Positions 8,189 to 16,129 of a DNA stretch of 37,625 nt are shown piece by piece. Positions within the stretch are counted from its first letter, which is position 1. Every line of letters starts with the position of its first letter. The position numbers were made by a program, and so were the translations under genes. Under the pieces are notes generated by a model. The model had not been told where the DNA came from. It saw only the letters and a program-made list of their open reading frames with translations, and ran no database searches. Source of the stretch: an uncultured Flavobacteriales bacterium. Lineage in GTDB: Bacteria > Bacteroidota > Bacteroidia > Flavobacteriales_D > JABDKJ01. The stretch lies in NCBI GenBank assembly GCA_937875855.1, contig CALFHF010000238.1:1-37625 (forward strand). The letters run 5' to 3'.

Positions 8189-9067
8189 CTATTGCACTCC
8201 ATACAGCTCCTTTATTCCGAGACGAATGCGCTGTGAAATGTCATCGGTAGGAAGGTCGTTCGTATCTCGGCCAAAAGGATCTTCTATTTCCTCAGCCAAA
8301 AGTTCAATACTTCCAAAAACATACAACACAAAACATACAATGGGTATTGTCCAATAATTAAAATCATAGACCAACCCGAAAGGCATCGTCAAGGTATATA
8401 TGAAGATAAATTTCTTGATGAATAGACTGTAGGAATAAGGAATTGGGGTGTTCCTGATGCGCTCACAAGCGCCTATGGCATTCGTGAATTCTCTTAGCTC
8501 TATATCAAGACTCAGGTATTGATCAGCTGTGATAGCTTCCTTTTTCCTCATGTCAATGAGTTTAGCGTAGAGTTGTTGAGCTATATGATTAGGAATATGA
8601 ACCTCAGCTTCTTCGGCCAATTTCTTGTTTTCAGGACACACCATTTCCTCAGGAATGACGCCCTGTCTCAGATGTTCTTTCATCGCAAAAGCATAATCTC
8701 CTATCATATCAGCGAAAAACTTGCGCTCATCTTGAGCTTCAGTCTCCAAGTGCGCAGTTACCTTCACTGATAAATTACGACTTGCATTCACGAGGGAACC
8801 CCATTGCTTTCTTCCCTCAGACCATCGCTCATAAGCTGTATTCGTTCTAAAGACCAAGAACAGGCCTATTACAAAGCCGAGCAAGGAATGAATTTGAACG
8901 GTACTCTTGAACCCGAACCATTCCACAAAATTCAACTCCAAACAGACCACTATTCCTGAATAAACAGCCATGGCCATTAAGACCCAGAACATCTGCCTAA
9001 AGGTGTCACTCTGGTGGAACTGGAAAATTAGCCCGAACCAATTCTTAGGATTATAGTAGACCATCAC
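8189..9067 (-). CDS. Bestrophin-family ion channel protein (UPF0187/YneE)
   Basis: A 292-aa membrane protein of the bestrophin family. Two N-terminal membrane segments (about 28-47 and 58-76) are followed by the conserved FRTNTAYERWSEGRKQWG motif near 75-95. The C-terminal half has ACERIRNTPIPYSYSLFIKKF and then two more membrane segments ending with ELLAEEIEDPFGRDTNDLP, all hallmarks of bestrophins. Bacterial homologues form pentameric cation- or anion-selective channels in the inner membrane. Length fits the family. It lies upstream of the patatin gene on the same strand but 80 bases away and with a separate promoter candidate in between, so independent transcription is likely. Transported ion unknown. 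Confidence 0.88.
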   Translation of the reverse strand: MMVYYNPKNWFGLIFQFHQSDTFRQMFWVLMAMAVYSGIVVCLELNFVEWFGFKSTVQIHSLLGFVIGLFLVFRTNTAYERWSEGRKQWGSLVNASRNLSVKVTAHLETEAQDERKFFADMIGDYAFAMKEHLRQGVIPEEMVCPENKKLAEEAEVHIPNHIAQQLYAKLIDMRKKEAITADQYLSLDIELREFTNAIGACERIRNTPIPYSYSLFIKKFIFIYTLTMPFGLVYDFNYWTIPIVCFVLYVFGSIELLAEEIEDPFGRDTNDLPTDDISQRIRLGIKELYGVQ

Positions 9068-9246
9068 GCGAATATATCATGCCTACAACTACTTCTAGGT
9101 CGTTTTCCCTCCTGATAAACCAAGTATTTCGATATTTACCTGAAAATCAAGCGGTTTCTCTAGTAATAGGTTTAACTGGCAATTGTCAGGAAAAATAATG
9201 GTCAAAAAAGAGCCGTTCGATAGGTCAACGATTCCCTATCTTCAAT

Positions 9247-9254
9247 TACCTTTG
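9247..9254 (+). promoter_or_regulatory. Bacteroidota -7 element before the small lipoprotein
   Basis: TACCTTTG matches TAnnTTTG exactly and lies 18 bases before the ATG at 9273. It argues for that start rather than the upstream in-frame ATG at 9183. No convincing -33 element is seen. Confidence 0.45.
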
Positions 9255-9272
9255 ACACATCATCCTTCTTTT

Positions 9273-9449
9273 ATGAGGCTCAATATATTCTTCTCGCTTT
9301 TGATTATTTTGCTCCTCACGTGTAGTTCATGCAGTTCGCAGAAACACAGCACATATCCTAAGAGAAAGATCAATAAAAAGAAGTGTAATTGTCCCAAATG
9401 GACTCAGGAGCATCCCTATCTCTATGAAAACCAAGGTCTACCGTCCTGA
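9273..9449 (+). CDS. Small cysteine-rich lipoprotein, function unknown
   Basis: A 58-aa protein that I cannot name. It starts with a short charged end and a hydrophobic stretch, then the lipobox-like LLLTCSSC, so it is probably cleaved by signal peptidase II and lipid-anchored. The mature part is basic (KRKINKKK) and ends with a KKCNCPKW segment whose two cysteines plus tryptophan resemble a small metal or disulfide knob. I chose the ATG at 9273, not 9183, because it gives a proper signal peptide and lies just after a TACCTTTG promoter element. Its last 26 bases overlap the SprT-like gene, suggesting coupled translation. Confidence 0.65.
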   Translation: MRLNIFFSLLIILLLTCSSCSSQKHSTYPKRKINKKKCNCPKWTQEHPYLYENQGLPS

Positions 9450-10065
9450 GGACCCCGTAGCTTTATGGAAAGCACATCTGAAAGGGCATGTCCCTAACTC
9501 AGCCTTGGGATATGTGGCTCGTTGCATGTCCTTACACTCCATTTTTCTCAATATCACCAAGCCTCGTAAGAGTAAATACGGTGATTATCGCCCTGCTACT
9601 AGAAACACAGAGCATAAAATCAGCGTGAACGGTGACTTATCTCCTGAACGTTTTCTGTGGACACTAGTGCATGAATTAGCGCATCTCTTTGCCCATATTA
9701 ACTATGGCCCAAAGATCAAATCTCATGGAGAAGAATGGAAATATTGTTTCCATAAACTCATGCAGCCTCTGTTGCGTAAGGAAGTTTTTCCTGTGCAGAT
9801 TCTACCGGTTCTGAGAAAACACCTGACCTCGGCCAAAGCCACTGGATGTACTGATATGGAATTGAACCGTGCATTCCTTTCTATTGAAGGCATAGACGTA
9901 AAGCTCCTGAGCGACATTCCACATGGGGTGATTTTCCAACTGGAGAATGGGAAACGCTTCGTTAAAGGAGATAAACAGCGGACGCGTTTCATGTGCAAGG
10001 AGATAGGCAGCAGCAAGCGTTATCTCGTGCATGAAGCAGCAGAGGTGGAGCTTCTGGACGCCTAA
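9424..10065 (+). CDS. SprT-like zinc metalloprotein
   Basis: A 213-aa protein with a SprT-type HExxH site: H83-E84-L85-A86-H87 inside TLVHELAHLFAH, and a probable third ligand H101 in KSHGEEWK, the order found in SprT/Spartan-like proteases. SprT-domain proteins are zinc-dependent; eukaryotic Spartan cleaves DNA-protein crosslinks, while bacterial functions are mostly undetermined. The protein lacks the four-cysteine zinc ribbon seen at the C-terminus of many SprT proteins and instead ends in a ~90-aa domain with a beta-rich pattern (GVIFQLENGKRFVKG, KRYLVHEAAEVELL). It overlaps the small lipoprotein gene at its start and is followed after 26 bases by the manC-type gene. Confidence 0.82.
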   Translation: MKTKVYRPEDPVALWKAHLKGHVPNSALGYVARCMSLHSIFLNITKPRKSKYGDYRPATRNTEHKISVNGDLSPERFLWTLVHELAHLFAHINYGPKIKSHGEEWKYCFHKLMQPLLRKEVFPVQILPVLRKHLTSAKATGCTDMELNRAFLSIEGIDVKLLSDIPHGVIFQLENGKRFVKGDKQRTRFMCKEIGSSKRYLVHEAAEVELLDA

Positions 10066-10091
10066 GCCTGCTATTCGTTACTTTGTAAGCT

Positions 10092-11192
10092 ATGAATATG
10101 AAAGACATTTCTAAGAATCACTGTGTAATTATGGCCGGTGGAATCGGGAGCCGATTCTGGCCAATGAGCCGCACCGCAATGCCCAAGCAGTTTCTGGACA
10201 TCCTAGGAACAGGCCAAAGCCTCATTCGTCAAACTTTCGAGCGTTTTCAGGCAGTATGTCCTGCAGAGCATTTCCTAGTGGTGACCAATGCTGCTTACAA
10301 AGACCTGGTTCTAGAGCACATTCCAGAGCTTAAGCCTTCACAGGTGCTGTGCGAGCCTGAAGGCAGGAATACCGCCCCTTGCATCGCCTACGCGACCTAC
10401 AGAATAGCTGCTGAACATGAAGAGGCGAACATCATAGTAGCCCCTTCTGATCACTTGATTGCTGATGTGCCTGAGTTCCATAAGATCATTGGCCTAGCCC
10501 TCTCTGAAGCGTCAGAGACTAAGAATCTAGTGACGCTAGGAATCTCTCCTAGCCGCCCTGATACCGGCTATGGATACATACATTTTGAAAACCAAAAAAC
10601 GCCTAGGAATCCAGTATTGAAAAAGGTGCTAGCCTTCAAGGAAAAACCTGATGTAGACACTGCTCAGTCCTTTCTAGATGACGGAAACTACCTCTGGAAT
10701 TCAGGGATTTTCATCTGGAGTTTGCAGAATATCAAAGAGAGCTTTGACGTACATCTTCCCGAAATGGCGCAAATTTTCAAGGATGGAGCATCCAAGCTTG
10801 GTACTCCTGCCGAGGATGCTTTTATCCAAGCTAATTTCTCTAAGTGTGAAAGCATTTCCATTGACTACGGCATCATGGAGCGCGCAAGCGATGTGAGTGT
10901 GGTAGTCAGTGACTTCGGATGGAGTGATCTAGGGACTTATGGTTCGCTATATACGCATGTCAAGAAGGACATAGAGGGAAATGGATCTGTGGGCGCTAAG
11001 ACCCGTTTCTATGAGTCTAATAACAACCTCATCAGTACTTCTAAAGGGAAAATGGTGGTGACTAAGGGTCTAGAGGGATTCATTGTCATTGAAACAGAGC
11101 AATCCCTGATGATTATCCCAAGGGAAGATGAGCAGTTCGTGAAACAGATTGTGAACGACCTCAAAACAGATGGGGAGAAGGATTACTATTAG
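10092..11192 (+). CDS. manC: Mannose-1-phosphate guanylyltransferase
   Basis: A 366-aa nucleotidyltransferase that makes GDP-mannose from GTP and mannose-1-phosphate, feeding polysaccharide and glycoconjugate synthesis. The signature loop AGGIGSRFWPMSRTAMPKQF at ~14-33 is the GTP-binding GGxGxRLWPxSR motif, followed by EPEGRNTAPCIAYA, APSDHLI and the sugar-phosphate motif FKEKPD. The ending EGFIVIETEQSLMIIPRE is also family-typical. The protein stops before the phosphomannose isomerase domain of bifunctional ManC enzymes, so only the transferase activity is expected. Start could be the first Met or the Met two codons later. Confidence 0.93.
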   Translation: MNMKDISKNHCVIMAGGIGSRFWPMSRTAMPKQFLDILGTGQSLIRQTFERFQAVCPAEHFLVVTNAAYKDLVLEHIPELKPSQVLCEPEGRNTAPCIAYATYRIAAEHEEANIIVAPSDHLIADVPEFHKIIGLALSEASETKNLVTLGISPSRPDTGYGYIHFENQKTPRNPVLKKVLAFKEKPDVDTAQSFLDDGNYLWNSGIFIWSLQNIKESFDVHLPEMAQIFKDGASKLGTPAEDAFIQANFSKCESISIDYGIMERASDVSVVVSDFGWSDLGTYGSLYTHVKKDIEGNGSVGAKTRFYESNNNLISTSKGKMVVTKGLEGFIVIETEQSLMIIPREDEQFVKQIVNDLKTDGEKDYY

Positions 11193-11247
11193 GTTATTCT
11201 AAAGGAGGGAAACTCATGTCTCATGTAAATCTCTAAAAATCACGCTC

Positions 11248-11787
11248 ATGTTCAAGAACAAACGCATCACCCTGCTGACACTCTATCCCGTGTGTATAGT
11301 ACTTGTGATTTTTCTAGTTCAATCCTGTTGTGAGCGCAAAGAACGATTGACAGGAATGGGCGCTATAGGTCAATATTCTCTTGTCGATAGCTTAAGTGCT
11401 ACGGACACACTGCGTGGGCCATTCGCCCTCAATATATACTATGAACGTGATGTCATAGGTGGAATCCCGAATCCTGTAAGCAGTGCATACGCCACCACCT
11501 GTGCGATTACGGTAGTTAACCCCATCATTCCTTCAAGCTTCTCCTTTACCTTGAATAGCCCTATTTACGGGTTAACTGACACCTTAGAAGCTGGAACGAA
11601 CTTATTAGGAAAAGTGGGAATAGTACAGAACATTGACGCATACTACTCTTCAGTAAATATCCATGTTTCTCAAGGTTTTCTCAATGAATACAGCATTCCT
11701 AATGGAGTTCATGAGATCCTCATTGCCGGAATGACTCAAGATGGTTTGGTGCTCAGTGATAGCTTGAGCATTGCCTTCAATCTATGA
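11248..11787 (+). CDS. Lipoprotein of unknown function
   Basis: A 179-aa protein that I do not recognise. Residues 1-27 look like a lipoprotein signal peptide: basic start (MFKNKR), hydrophobic core, then FLVQSCC, with Cys26 or Cys27 as the lipid-attachment site. The mature part has no membrane segment and is rich in beta-prone Ser, Thr, Ile and Val, suggesting a small beta-sandwich. No repeats or catalytic motif are evident. It follows the guanylyltransferase gene after 55 bases and converges on rsmA, with which it overlaps by 6 bases at the 3' end. Confidence 0.65.
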   Translation: MFKNKRITLLTLYPVCIVLVIFLVQSCCERKERLTGMGAIGQYSLVDSLSATDTLRGPFALNIYYERDVIGGIPNPVSSAYATTCAITVVNPIIPSSFSFTLNSPIYGLTDTLEAGTNLLGKVGIVQNIDAYYSSVNIHVSQGFLNEYSIPNGVHEILIAGMTQDGLVLSDSLSIAFNL

Positions 11788-12540
11788 AGCGATAATCAGC
11801 GCTAGGCGAATGAATTCCTCTACGCCCAATTGCTCGGGGCGTTGTCCTGATAATTCCTCTGGCATTTCTTTTCCTTCCATCATCCCTCTCAGAGAATTAC
11901 GCAAGGTTTTTCTGCGCTGACCAAAGGCGGTTTTCACCACCGTTTTGAAGAATTTATCATCCACAGGGAGCTCTTTTCTATCGTTGCGAATCATACGAAT
12001 CACCCCCGATTTCACCTTAGGTGGCGGGTCGAATACATTCTCATCTACCGTAAGCTCATAGGTGATGGTGTAATACGCTTGAAGAAGCACGCTCAGAATG
12101 CCATAGTCCCTGTTCCCTGGGCCTGAAGCCACACGCTCGGCTACTTCCTTCTGAAACATACCCACCAGCTCAGGAACCTCGTCTTTATGCTCCAGTACTT
12201 TGAACAATATCTGGCTGCTGATGTTATAAGGGAAGTTCCCAATGACATTCAGTGGTGTGCCTAATTTGGAGAGATCCATGTGCAAGAAATCCTCACTGAA
12301 AATCTTCCCTTCCAAGGCCGGAAAGTGTTCCTGCAAAAAGGCCACAGATTCTCTATCTAGCTCTACTACTTTCAGGTCAATGCCCTCGCGCTCAAGCAAG
12401 TATTTGGTCAAAACCCCTGTTCCGGGGCCTATTTCTAGGGTGTTTCCTGTGCGTTCCGCTTTCAAGAATTTCACGATGGCCAGTGCTACACCCTCATGGC
12501 GCAAGAAGTGTTGCCCTAAGTGTTTTTTAGCCTTGACCAT
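11782..12540 (-). CDS. rsmA: 16S rRNA A1518/A1519 N6-dimethyltransferase (RsmA/KsgA)
   Basis: A 252-aa S-adenosylmethionine-dependent RNA methyltransferase that dimethylates two adjacent adenines in the 3' hairpin of 16S rRNA during 30S assembly. Visible features are the N-terminal KKHLGQHFLRHEG, the SAM motif LEIGPGTGVLTKYLL near 36-50, the acidic VVELDRE, and the catalytic NFPYNISSQ (family NxPY) near residue 102. The C-terminal FDPPPKVKSGVIRM and AFGQRRKTLRNSL elements are diagnostic. Its start overlaps the DUF4286 gene by 14 bases, so the two form an operon; its end overlaps the convergent lipoprotein gene by 6 bases. Confidence 0.95.
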   Translation of the reverse strand: MVKAKKHLGQHFLRHEGVALAIVKFLKAERTGNTLEIGPGTGVLTKYLLEREGIDLKVVELDRESVAFLQEHFPALEGKIFSEDFLHMDLSKLGTPLNVIGNFPYNISSQILFKVLEHKDEVPELVGMFQKEVAERVASGPGNRDYGILSVLLQAYYTITYELTVDENVFDPPPKVKSGVIRMIRNDRKELPVDDKFFKTVVKTAFGQRRKTLRNSLRGMMEGKEMPEELSGQRPEQLGVEEFIRLALIIAS

Positions 12541-12847
12541 GAATACTGTCTATTTCAAGTATGGTTCTGAATGCCACAAATTTCCCTTCATATTTCGCAC
12601 TATGTTCTTCTTGAAGGCGAGGTGATTCTTCATGCACATACTTCTTGTATGAGTGCATGTCGGGCGCTAGGTATTGAATGGAATAGGTCTGTCCGCCTTG
12701 GTCTTCAGCTAGGACCTTACATATTTTAGCTTCAAGGAAATATCCCGTTTTCATCACATCAGGGATGTGGGTAGAACGCATCCAAAGGAGCCATTCTTCT
12801 TCGACTTCGTGGTCAATATTGACCGTTACATTGTAGAGGATCTGCAT
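12527..12847 (-). CDS. DUF4286 family protein
   Basis: A 106-aa soluble protein. The opening MQILYNVTVNIDHEVEEEWLLWM, then HIPDVMKTGYF, and later YSIQYLAPDMHSYKKYVHEESPRLQEEH fit DUF4286, a Bacteroidota family predicted to have a ferredoxin-like alpha/beta (dimeric barrel) fold. No catalytic residues are known. It overlaps rsmA by 14 bases and would be translated just before it, an association I recall as common in this phylum, though what it means is unclear. Confidence 0.8.
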   Translation of the reverse strand: MQILYNVTVNIDHEVEEEWLLWMRSTHIPDVMKTGYFLEAKICKVLAEDQGGQTYSIQYLAPDMHSYKKYVHEESPRLQEEHSAKYEGKFVAFRTILEIDSIHGQG

Positions 12848-12935
12848 GATTCAGCTAAGGTACGCGGGAAAATCCAGCTAGAAAAAAGGAATGCTCTTCA
12901 GTTGATCGCTTTACTTTGCAGCGCAATTCCCTCTC

Positions 12936-13619
12936 ATGAATATAGGCTGGAAATCCTTTCTCTATCTCATTCTAAGTGTTACCTGCATATCAGGTGCCTT
13001 ACATCCTGACCTCATCCAGATTCATCTCTGGACGAAACCAGCATTGATGATCAGCTTGATCATTTTTGTCCTTATTTCAGGGCAATGGAAGAGTAATATG
13101 TTAAAAGGCACTGCCCTTCTCGCCCTTGTTTTTTCAGGAATAGGAGATGTGCTTTTAATGCAAGAAGATGCTGAAACCGTGTTCATGTATGGACTCATAG
13201 CTTTCCTGATTGCCCATCTCTTTTACATCGTGAACTTCTTGGTAGCCAAACCCAGCTTTATTGAGATTCCTTTTTTGAAACGCAACCCTTGGGCCATTTT
13301 CATCACAGCGGCCTATGTGGGATTGATGTTCACACAGCTAAAGGAAGGTGCAGGGCCTTTATCCGGAGCAATCTTAGGATACGCCCTTGTACTTGGGCTT
13401 ATGCTGTTATTCGCCTTGAATAGAGAAAAGAAAGTGCCCGCTTTGAGCTTTCGCTTTGTGACCTTTGGCGCAGTATTCTTTGTGATTAGTGATAGCTTAT
13501 TGGCCTATAATAAGTTCGTGATGGAGATTCCGTTTTCCCCTATTTTCATTCTGGGGAGCTATGCCTTGGCCCAATATCTAATTGTACAAGGTTTGATTAT
13601 AGAAGGCAAAGAGAATTGA
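12936..13619 (+). CDS. Lysoplasmalogenase (YhhN family)
   Basis: A 227-aa integral membrane protein with about eight hydrophobic segments. Family landmarks are KPALMISLIIFVL near 31-43, the short acidic loop SGIGDVLLM near 66-74 and a second acidic site FFVISDSLLAYNKF near 180. These conserved aspartates are thought to be part of the active site in YhhN/TMEM86 proteins, which hydrolyse the vinyl-ether bond of lysoplasmalogens. Whether this organism has plasmalogens is unknown, so the native substrate is open. The gene stands alone between two minus-strand operons, and its stop lies in an inverted repeat shared with the convergent TPR gene. Confidence 0.87.
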   Translation: MNIGWKSFLYLILSVTCISGALHPDLIQIHLWTKPALMISLIIFVLISGQWKSNMLKGTALLALVFSGIGDVLLMQEDAETVFMYGLIAFLIAHLFYIVNFLVAKPSFIEIPFLKRNPWAIFITAAYVGLMFTQLKEGAGPLSGAILGYALVLGLMLLFALNREKKVPALSFRFVTFGAVFFVISDSLLAYNKFVMEIPFSPIFILGSYALAQYLIVQGLIIEGKEN

Positions 13620-13707
13620 GAATTGGATGAATATCGATCATCCGGATTTTCATTTTCATTATGGTCCCTGAGCCTGTCGAAGGGCCATTCTGATTTCAAT
13701 TCTCAAT
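13615..13707. repeat. Convergent-gene inverted repeat enclosing a dispersed-type hairpin
   Basis: ATTGAGAATTG (13615-13625) and CAATTCTCAAT (13697-13707) are perfect 11-bp inverted copies containing the stop codons of the two converging genes. Inside lies 13661-13688, where ATGG-CCCT pairs with AGGGCCAT (one bulged T) around GAGCCTGTCGA. The core CCCTGAGCCTGTCGAAGGG resembles a short hairpin repeat that I recall from many bacterial genomes. It could serve as a two-way terminator or mRNA stabiliser. Confidence 0.55.
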
Positions 13708-15549
13708 AGGTCTGATTTCCTTAGGCGCAACAGGCTCTTCATCCTGTCGGTCCCCACGTAGAAATCTGAAGCGCTTTCGTGCCTCTGCAGCATAGAGGCT
13801 GGCTGTATAATCAGTGAAGAGCTTTTTATAATACTCCATAGCCTTCTCTGGATTCTGGAAAACACGCTCTTCTAATTCGGCCAGATCCATCAGGGCATTA
13901 TCAGCGAGAATATCATCGAAATATAGATCCACAATATCCTTCAGCAGTTTCGCTGCTCCTTCAAAATCTCCTCTTTTCTTCGCAATCTCAGCGCGTTGAT
14001 ATAGAATCTCATCTTCTAGCGGATGTATGGGAAACTCAGCACTCAAGCTGTCTAGGGTGATGCTGGCTTCATCCAATCGATTCTGGAAGGTGAGTAAATC
14101 AGCCTTCGCAAACAGCTGCATAGGGCGGGGAATAGTATCCAAGCTGTAGTTATCTGTGATGAGCAAGGAAAGATCCATGGCATCATTGGAAATCAATTTA
14201 CTGGTACTCGCTTTCAAGACATCCAGTTGTCCTTGAGCCCAATCAAAATCCCCCATGTAATAGTAGATTCTTGCCGTTCTGAACTTAGCCTCGGCACCCA
14301 AAATGTCTTGCTTGAAATCTTTTTCAACCTGAGAATAATACAGGAACGCATCCCAGACAAACCCTTCAGCTACTAAGTCATCCCCCATGTCGAGTTTGCA
14401 TTGTGCTTCAAACTCTGAAGTGATTCCTGGGCTGCTAATCGCACTGTCTAAAAGCAAAATCGCTTTCTCTCCATCATGCAAGTATCGCATGTTAAGTTCG
14501 GCTTGTTCACGGAGTAATCGAGCTGCTTCAGGGTCGCGTCCTAGTTCTGCAATCGTAGCGCTAAATCTTTGTTCTAATGCTCTCACCGCTTCTGTATCAG
14601 GTAGGATAGAAAGGGTCAAGGCTTTCTTAGCGGAGACTAATTCTAGCGCTTTGGAAGTTTCATAATATCGCGTTCCCGGGCCTTTGTCGGTGACTACGTA
14701 GGCATAGCACTTAGCAGCCACATCGAAGGCTTCATTGTTAGAACAGAGGCTCGCTAAAGCAATTAGTCTTCGGCCGTCCTCCATCTGCCTTTTATCCATG
14801 GCTTTCGCTTGGATGAAGGCTGCATTAAATTCTTTACGCTGTGTGAAAAGCCAAATGAGCATTTCATAATACACAGGCTTTTCTGCCTGACTTTGAACTT
14901 TCTTGAGTAGGTTGCTTTTTAGCATTTCTACACGTGCATCGTCAGAGCTAAAATCGAATACACGACTCAGGTTATTCTGCACGGTTTGCACGTATCCTTG
15001 GTTATAGCCTATGAGCTCCATGTACTCATCTATCATGCGCGCATCATCTCCCATGGCGCCATATAAACTGGCTAGCTCATAGCTGTATGGATAGCCATCT
15101 GTAGCGTTCTTTCTTCCTTGATCATAGGTACGCTTAGCCTCCTTGAGCAGGTTATCTTGAATGAAAGCATTAGCAAGGTTAATGACCTGATGTCGAGCAA
15201 CTCCAGCTTCTTCAATGGCCTTATCGTAATGTGCTTGGGCTTTTTCAGGCTTGCCGTTCAGGCTCATGAGTTGACCTAGTTCTACCTCTAGTTCTAGTCT
15301 TCCTCTGTTCTTCTTTAGGTGCTTTTCTACCAGATCTTGAGCTTCTTCATAGCGCTCCAGGTTCTTAAGACTGATGAGATAAAACTGGAAATAGGTATCG
15401 TTAGGCTTCTGCTTATAGATGTCCTCTAGATACAGCAAGGCCTTCTCATACTCCTGATTCTGATAGTAATAGGTGGCTAATTCTTCATTGGATTGGGCCC
15501 AAGAACCCAAAGAGATAAAAACAAAGAAAAGACCTAGAAGATATTTCAT
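13696..15549 (-). CDS. Tetratricopeptide-repeat protein, periplasmic
   Basis: A 617-aa protein. I start it at the ATG at 15549 because MKYLLGLFFVFISLGSWAQS is a clean signal peptide; an ATG five codons upstream gives the same frame. TPR-like helical pairs run through most of the length: an N-terminal array at ~20-150 (YYYQNQEYEKALLYLEDIYKQ, RYEEAQDLVEKHLKK, KPEKAQAHYDKAIEE) and a C-terminal array at ~350-600 (GDFDWAQGQLDVL, NRLDEASITLDSL, GDFEGAAKLLKDI, NPEKAMEYYKKLF). It is a predicted periplasmic protein-interaction scaffold. It is the last gene of the serS operon, 41 bases after the lipoprotein gene, so the two envelope proteins may work together. Specific function unknown. Confidence 0.85.
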   Translation of the reverse strand: MKYLLGLFFVFISLGSWAQSNEELATYYYQNQEYEKALLYLEDIYKQKPNDTYFQFYLISLKNLERYEEAQDLVEKHLKKNRGRLELEVELGQLMSLNGKPEKAQAHYDKAIEEAGVARHQVINLANAFIQDNLLKEAKRTYDQGRKNATDGYPYSYELASLYGAMGDDARMIDEYMELIGYNQGYVQTVQNNLSRVFDFSSDDARVEMLKSNLLKKVQSQAEKPVYYEMLIWLFTQRKEFNAAFIQAKAMDKRQMEDGRRLIALASLCSNNEAFDVAAKCYAYVVTDKGPGTRYYETSKALELVSAKKALTLSILPDTEAVRALEQRFSATIAELGRDPEAARLLREQAELNMRYLHDGEKAILLLDSAISSPGITSEFEAQCKLDMGDDLVAEGFVWDAFLYYSQVEKDFKQDILGAEAKFRTARIYYYMGDFDWAQGQLDVLKASTSKLISNDAMDLSLLITDNYSLDTIPRPMQLFAKADLLTFQNRLDEASITLDSLSAEFPIHPLEDEILYQRAEIAKKRGDFEGAAKLLKDIVDLYFDDILADNALMDLAELEERVFQNPEKAMEYYKKLFTDYTASLYAAEARKRFRFLRGDRQDEEPVAPKEIRPIEN

Positions 15550-15589
15550 GACCTCAATATGCACAATTTCCGTACCGCAGGCCAGCGGT

Positions 15590-16129
15590 TCACGGAGATT
15601 GTTTGAACGTTGAGATGAGGCTATCTACTTTCGGGCGCTTATCGGCATACATACGTTCAGCGCGCATGTACATAGTATCCAGCTTAAACACTTGATCATA
15701 AACTGACTTTACAGCCAATTTTTCCTCTGAAACATATCGGATAGCCGAATCCTTCTCCATTGCCCCTGAACTCAAGTCCCTGTCGAGATTATCTAACTGC
15801 TTCTTGCTTAAAGCGAGTTCATTCTTGACCTGTGTATAGTCACCCATAGCCTTTTTGAACGCCTTAGCCGATGTTTTAAAATCTCCCAGGAGGATGCCTA
15901 CAGGAAGATCCATCACTAGATTCTTGTTCGTATAATGATTACTCACAGAATCGAGCAGGCTGTCTACCTCTTTCTTACGTTGCACCATATGATCCAAATC
16001 CCATTTCTGGAAAACTTGTTTTGACTTGGTTAATTGCTCCTGAAGAGCTCTGACCTCTGTTAATTCCTGATCCAAATTGCTGCATGAAGCCAGCAAAAGG
16101 AGCGCTGATATGAAAGTTATAGTTCTCAT
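15590..16129 (-). CDS. Coiled-coil lipoprotein, function unknown
   Basis: A 179-aa lipoprotein: signal peptide MRTITFISALLLLASC with Cys16 as the lipidation site. The mature part is almost wholly charged and helical, with heptad-like stretches (TEVRALQEQLTKSKQVFQKW, then LSKKQLDNLDRDLSSG), so a long coiled coil is likely. No catalytic residues are seen. Its ATG overlaps the serS stop by 4 bases (ATGA), so it is co-translated with serS, and a TPR protein follows. I recall such a lipoprotein/TPR pair behind serS in relatives but cannot name it. Confidence 0.7.
   Translation of the reverse strand: MRTITFISALLLLASCSNLDQELTEVRALQEQLTKSKQVFQKWDLDHMVQRKKEVDSLLDSVSNHYTNKNLVMDLPVGILLGDFKTSAKAFKKAMGDYTQVKNELALSKKQLDNLDRDLSSGAMEKDSAIRYVSEEKLAVKSVYDQVFKLDTMYMRAERMYADKRPKVDSLISTFKQSP

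Noticed and set aside
9183-9272. Longer start of the small lipoprotein
   Set aside because: The extra 30 residues hide the signal peptide and lie upstream of the promoter element at 9247-9254.
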